Source of the DNA: Leguminivora glycinivorella
Taxonomy: Eukaryota > Arthropoda > Insecta > Lepidoptera > Tortricidae
Reading direction: 5' to 3'
Length of the DNA: 64,000 nucleotides
NCBI RefSeq assembly: GCF_023078275.1
Contig: NC_062994.1
Location: 9,681,545-9,745,544, forward strand
The notes below the pieces were generated by a model, which was given only the letters and a program-made list of their open reading frames with translations, had not been told where the DNA came from and ran no database searches. Below are positions 62,120 through 64,000 of the stretch, piece after piece; within the stretch, counting starts at the first letter, position 1; every line of letters begins with the position of its first letter. The position numbers were made by a program, and so were the translations under genes.

Positions 62120-62215
62120 GTTCAGAATCGCAGATAGAATGCACGCCCGAAGTGATGAAGGTGACAGTGCCCATGGACGGCGACAGGCAACTCTCATACC
62201 TGGACCAGCTTAAAG
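62120..62215 (+). CDS. Internal coding exon, ZP-domain-like
   Basis: The best host-gene candidate. A 96-bp exon between an acceptor (TATTATTTGTCGACAG, ending 62119) and a perfect donor (CTTAAAG, then GTAAGAAAC from 62216). Only one frame is open: two bases complete a codon from the previous exon, then 31 codons, then one base. It reads SESQIECTPEVMKVTVPMDG and ends QLSYLDQLK. Base use is GC-rich at third positions (GTG, CTG, GAC, CCC), unlike the neighbours. The pattern IxC(T)xxxMxVxVP resembles the opening strand of ZP domains, extracellular polymerising modules of insect cuticle and apical matrix proteins, whose first conserved Cys would be this one. That identity is inferred from about 30 residues. 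The S1 SINE next to it sits in the upstream intron. Neighbouring exons are not in the window: the preceding and following 1 kb hold repeats only. Confidence 0.7.
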
Positions 62216-62245
62216 GTAAGAAACTTTAACATTACTTTACTTTTC

Positions 62246-62395
62246 CCCTCACTAGCTCATAAACACGTGTTTTGTCCTTTAATACCAGTGAGTAAAAACG
62301 CATTTTATCCACTAGTGAGTAAAGTAATTTGACCTTGAATAAAATCAAATTAACTGCTTTAAAATTGATAAAAGTAGTTGAATCTAGTAATAATA
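62246..62395 (-). repeat. Family C, 3' half, inverted
   Basis: CTTTTCCCCTCACTAGCTCA to GAATCTAGTAATAATAGTAC. It stops at the same CTAGTAATAA point at which the copy at 58.1 kb is broken. Confidence 0.75.
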
Positions 62396-62399
62396 GTAC

Positions 62400-62530
62400 A
62401 TTACATCAGAGGCCGGGAAAATGAGGATTTCCGGCCAAGTGGGTATATACGGCCGAGCGAGCGTGCGAGCGAGGCCGGATAGGGATACGAGGCTGGGAAT
62501 CCGTTTTCACGCCGAGGCATGTATAGAGCT
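62400..62530 (+). repeat. GC-rich GAGCGAGCGTGCGAGCGAGG repeat
   Basis: GAGGCCGGGAAAATGAGGAT, TTTCCGGCCAAGTGGG and GGCCGAGCGAGCGTGCGAGC. A compact GC-rich block that starts at the broken end of family C. Single copy in the window. Confidence 0.4.
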
Positions 62531-63391
62531 TTTCTCAAACATACAATGAAATAAAATAAAAAATGCTCTAAAGGACAATATTTTATAAAAAAAAGTTACT
62601 TTGCAGGCCTAGGCCTGAAAAATAATATGGAATCCCTTTACAGTCTTCTCGAGTTGTTGCGCCCAAAAAGCGATACTTCCCAGCCCATTTTAAGGAACGT
62701 AAAGACAATATTTCATTGCATGTTTTCGTTTTCTTTCAACCCCTTATTTGCCAAGAGTGGCACTGAAGCTTTACAGTTAAAATACAACTTTGCCCCCTTG
62801 GGGTTCAAACAAAATATAATTTCATCTTAGTTATAATTTATTTAATTATAATTAATACCGTGTTCCCACTGACGGAGGTTTGACAGGCTCAGGGCAAAGT
62901 TTGAGAAGCTTTTAACTGTTATAATAGGATTATTCCAAACCTTTAACGCCTACCTACACCTTTCGTTACTTTAATATTTACTAAAAAAGGGCGGATAGGT
63001 ACGAAAAGTGCGGAAAAATATTAAAATAAAATAGAAAGATGCATTATTTGTGCAAAATGTTTCGATAGTGTTTTATATTTGTTATTATAATATTAACTAA
63101 AGACAACTAAGTGAATAATTGAACGACACACAACCGTTTAATGACGAATTCGAGACCAATCTTTGCAATTTTTTTCTATTGAGCCGATTTCATTAAATCG
63201 TGTATCGAGTACGGCTATGTTCTTTCAAATTTAATGAATAATAACATATAATATAATTTACTTGCTTTATTAAGACTAATAGTTTGTCTTAAAAAACTGC
63301 GCAAGTAACATCAATTTTACGCAATTGGGTGTTGTCAGCCCCTTAAATGTTATCATCGTAAGTCTAAAATATTAAGGTGATTAATAATACG
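62531..63391. other. no gene seen
   Basis: 62722-62790 contains pieces of family R (TTTGCCAAGAGTGGCACTGA) and family C (AAAATACAACTTTGCCCCCT). The rest is unique AT-rich DNA, probably intron of the 62120 exon's gene (inference). Confidence 0.4.
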
Positions 63392-63800
63392 GAAAAAACC
63401 GGCCAAGTGCGAGACAGACTCGCCCACCGAGGGTTCCGTATTCGTACAAACATCATCTTTCTCATGTAACTTTAAAGACTTGACTAGAAGTATAGGTATA
63501 GCGCCATCTCTCGGTGAATGCGCTAAGTAATTTGCGCGACTGTATAGTATGTTGGATTTTGAGGCTTAATTCTTTATGATGTTAACCGATATCGACAGTT
63601 TTTACTTGAATTGAAAGAGATTTTTTTACGTCTACTCTTGTATTAATTTGAAGTAGAAAAAAGTTTCTATACTACCGACACAATTTTATTTTTCTTGTAA
63701 TATTTAGCGTAAATGTTTCCCAATGTTTCGTATAATTTTCATAATTTTTCGTTGGTAAACTTCGGAGATAAGGGGGAACGGTATTTTTTTTTACATATTC
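63392..63800 (+). repeat. Repeat family D
   Basis: AAACCGGCCAAGTGCGAGAC, CCACCGAGGGTTCCGTATTC, TAACTTTAAAGACTTGACTA, AGCGCCATCTCTCGGTGAAT, continuing to about 63800 in inverse correspondence with 46440-46865. Confidence 0.7.
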
Positions 63801-64000
63801 CCTCATTTTTTTTTCTCCACTACAATTTAAGTTCTTTCTAACGATACCACACTTGAACTAGTAGTAGTACTAGTAGTAGTAGTAGTCCCTAAAATCGCTA
63901 TTAATAGAAATTGTCAACAATGTAAACAAACCATCATATGAAATATCAATATTTGGGCACAATTTTATTATTTTAAAGGTTGAGGATCATAATGTGAATG

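Noticed and set aside
62400..62530. CpG-island promoter of the ZP-like gene
   Set aside because: The GC block has repeat-like GAGCGAGC character, lies downstream of the exon, and no transcription start signals were found.

Overview
This 64-kb window looks like accessory or intergenic DNA from a moth or butterfly (Lepidoptera). The evidence is AT-rich non-coding sequence, dense tRNA-derived SINEs and MITEs of lepidopteran type, fragments of RTE, CR1/Jockey-like, R4/R2-like and Penelope-like retroelements, and a mariner. Most of the sequence is mobile DNA. I see only three candidate host exons: 4631-4694 on the minus strand, 29817-29863 on the plus strand, and 62120-62215 on the plus strand. 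The last is the best supported and resembles the start of a ZP (zona pellucida) domain. No complete host gene is present.

Repeat family names used here are local. A = about 530 bp, starting ACCGGCCAAGAGCGTG and ending ACTACGGAACCCTA. B = about 240 bp, starting AACCCCCGACGCAAAAACGA, with a GTCT microsatellite, ending GTGGTTAGGTTAT. C = about 430 bp core starting TTATTTGTTATACAAGGGGG. D = about 420 bp relative of A. R = about 250 bp with a GTAT tail. S1, S2 and S4 are SINE-like. H1 and H2 are short MITEs with TTA/TAA duplications.

Layout. 0-6.9 kb: MITEs, foldbacks and two tandem arrays (173 and 179 bp periods). 6.8-12.1 kb: decayed coding fragments of two repeat-associated protein families, lying between inverted blocks of a 354-bp repeat. 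13.7-18.3 kb: families A, B, R and a SINE. 18.5-20.4 kb: a mariner inside an older inverted-repeat element. 21-25 kb: RTE and REL-endonuclease retroelement 3' ends with SINEs. 26-27.2 kb: a 1.25-kb inverted-repeat DNA transposon carrying a second one. 27-39 kb: sparse, with MITEs, SINEs and LINE tails. 39.8-44.9 kb: a three-level nest, RTE-A > Penelope-like inverted dimer > RTE-B, each level with its own target-site duplication. 45-49 kb: families A and D, and a Jockey-like LINE split by a GC-rich insertion. 49-56 kb: SINEs, families A and B, and a 2-kb LINE with a long open reverse transcriptase frame. 57-64 kb: families A, B, C, D, R, an S1 SINE and the candidate host exon.

The most unusual content is the nest at 39.8-44.9 kb. 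The Penelope-like arms each carry the C-terminal part of a GIY-YIG endonuclease followed by a hammerhead-ribozyme-like motif with a minimal, self-complementary stem III loop. Also notable are a full-length mariner ORF with its second catalytic aspartate changed to asparagine, and a repeat inserted into an inverted copy of itself.
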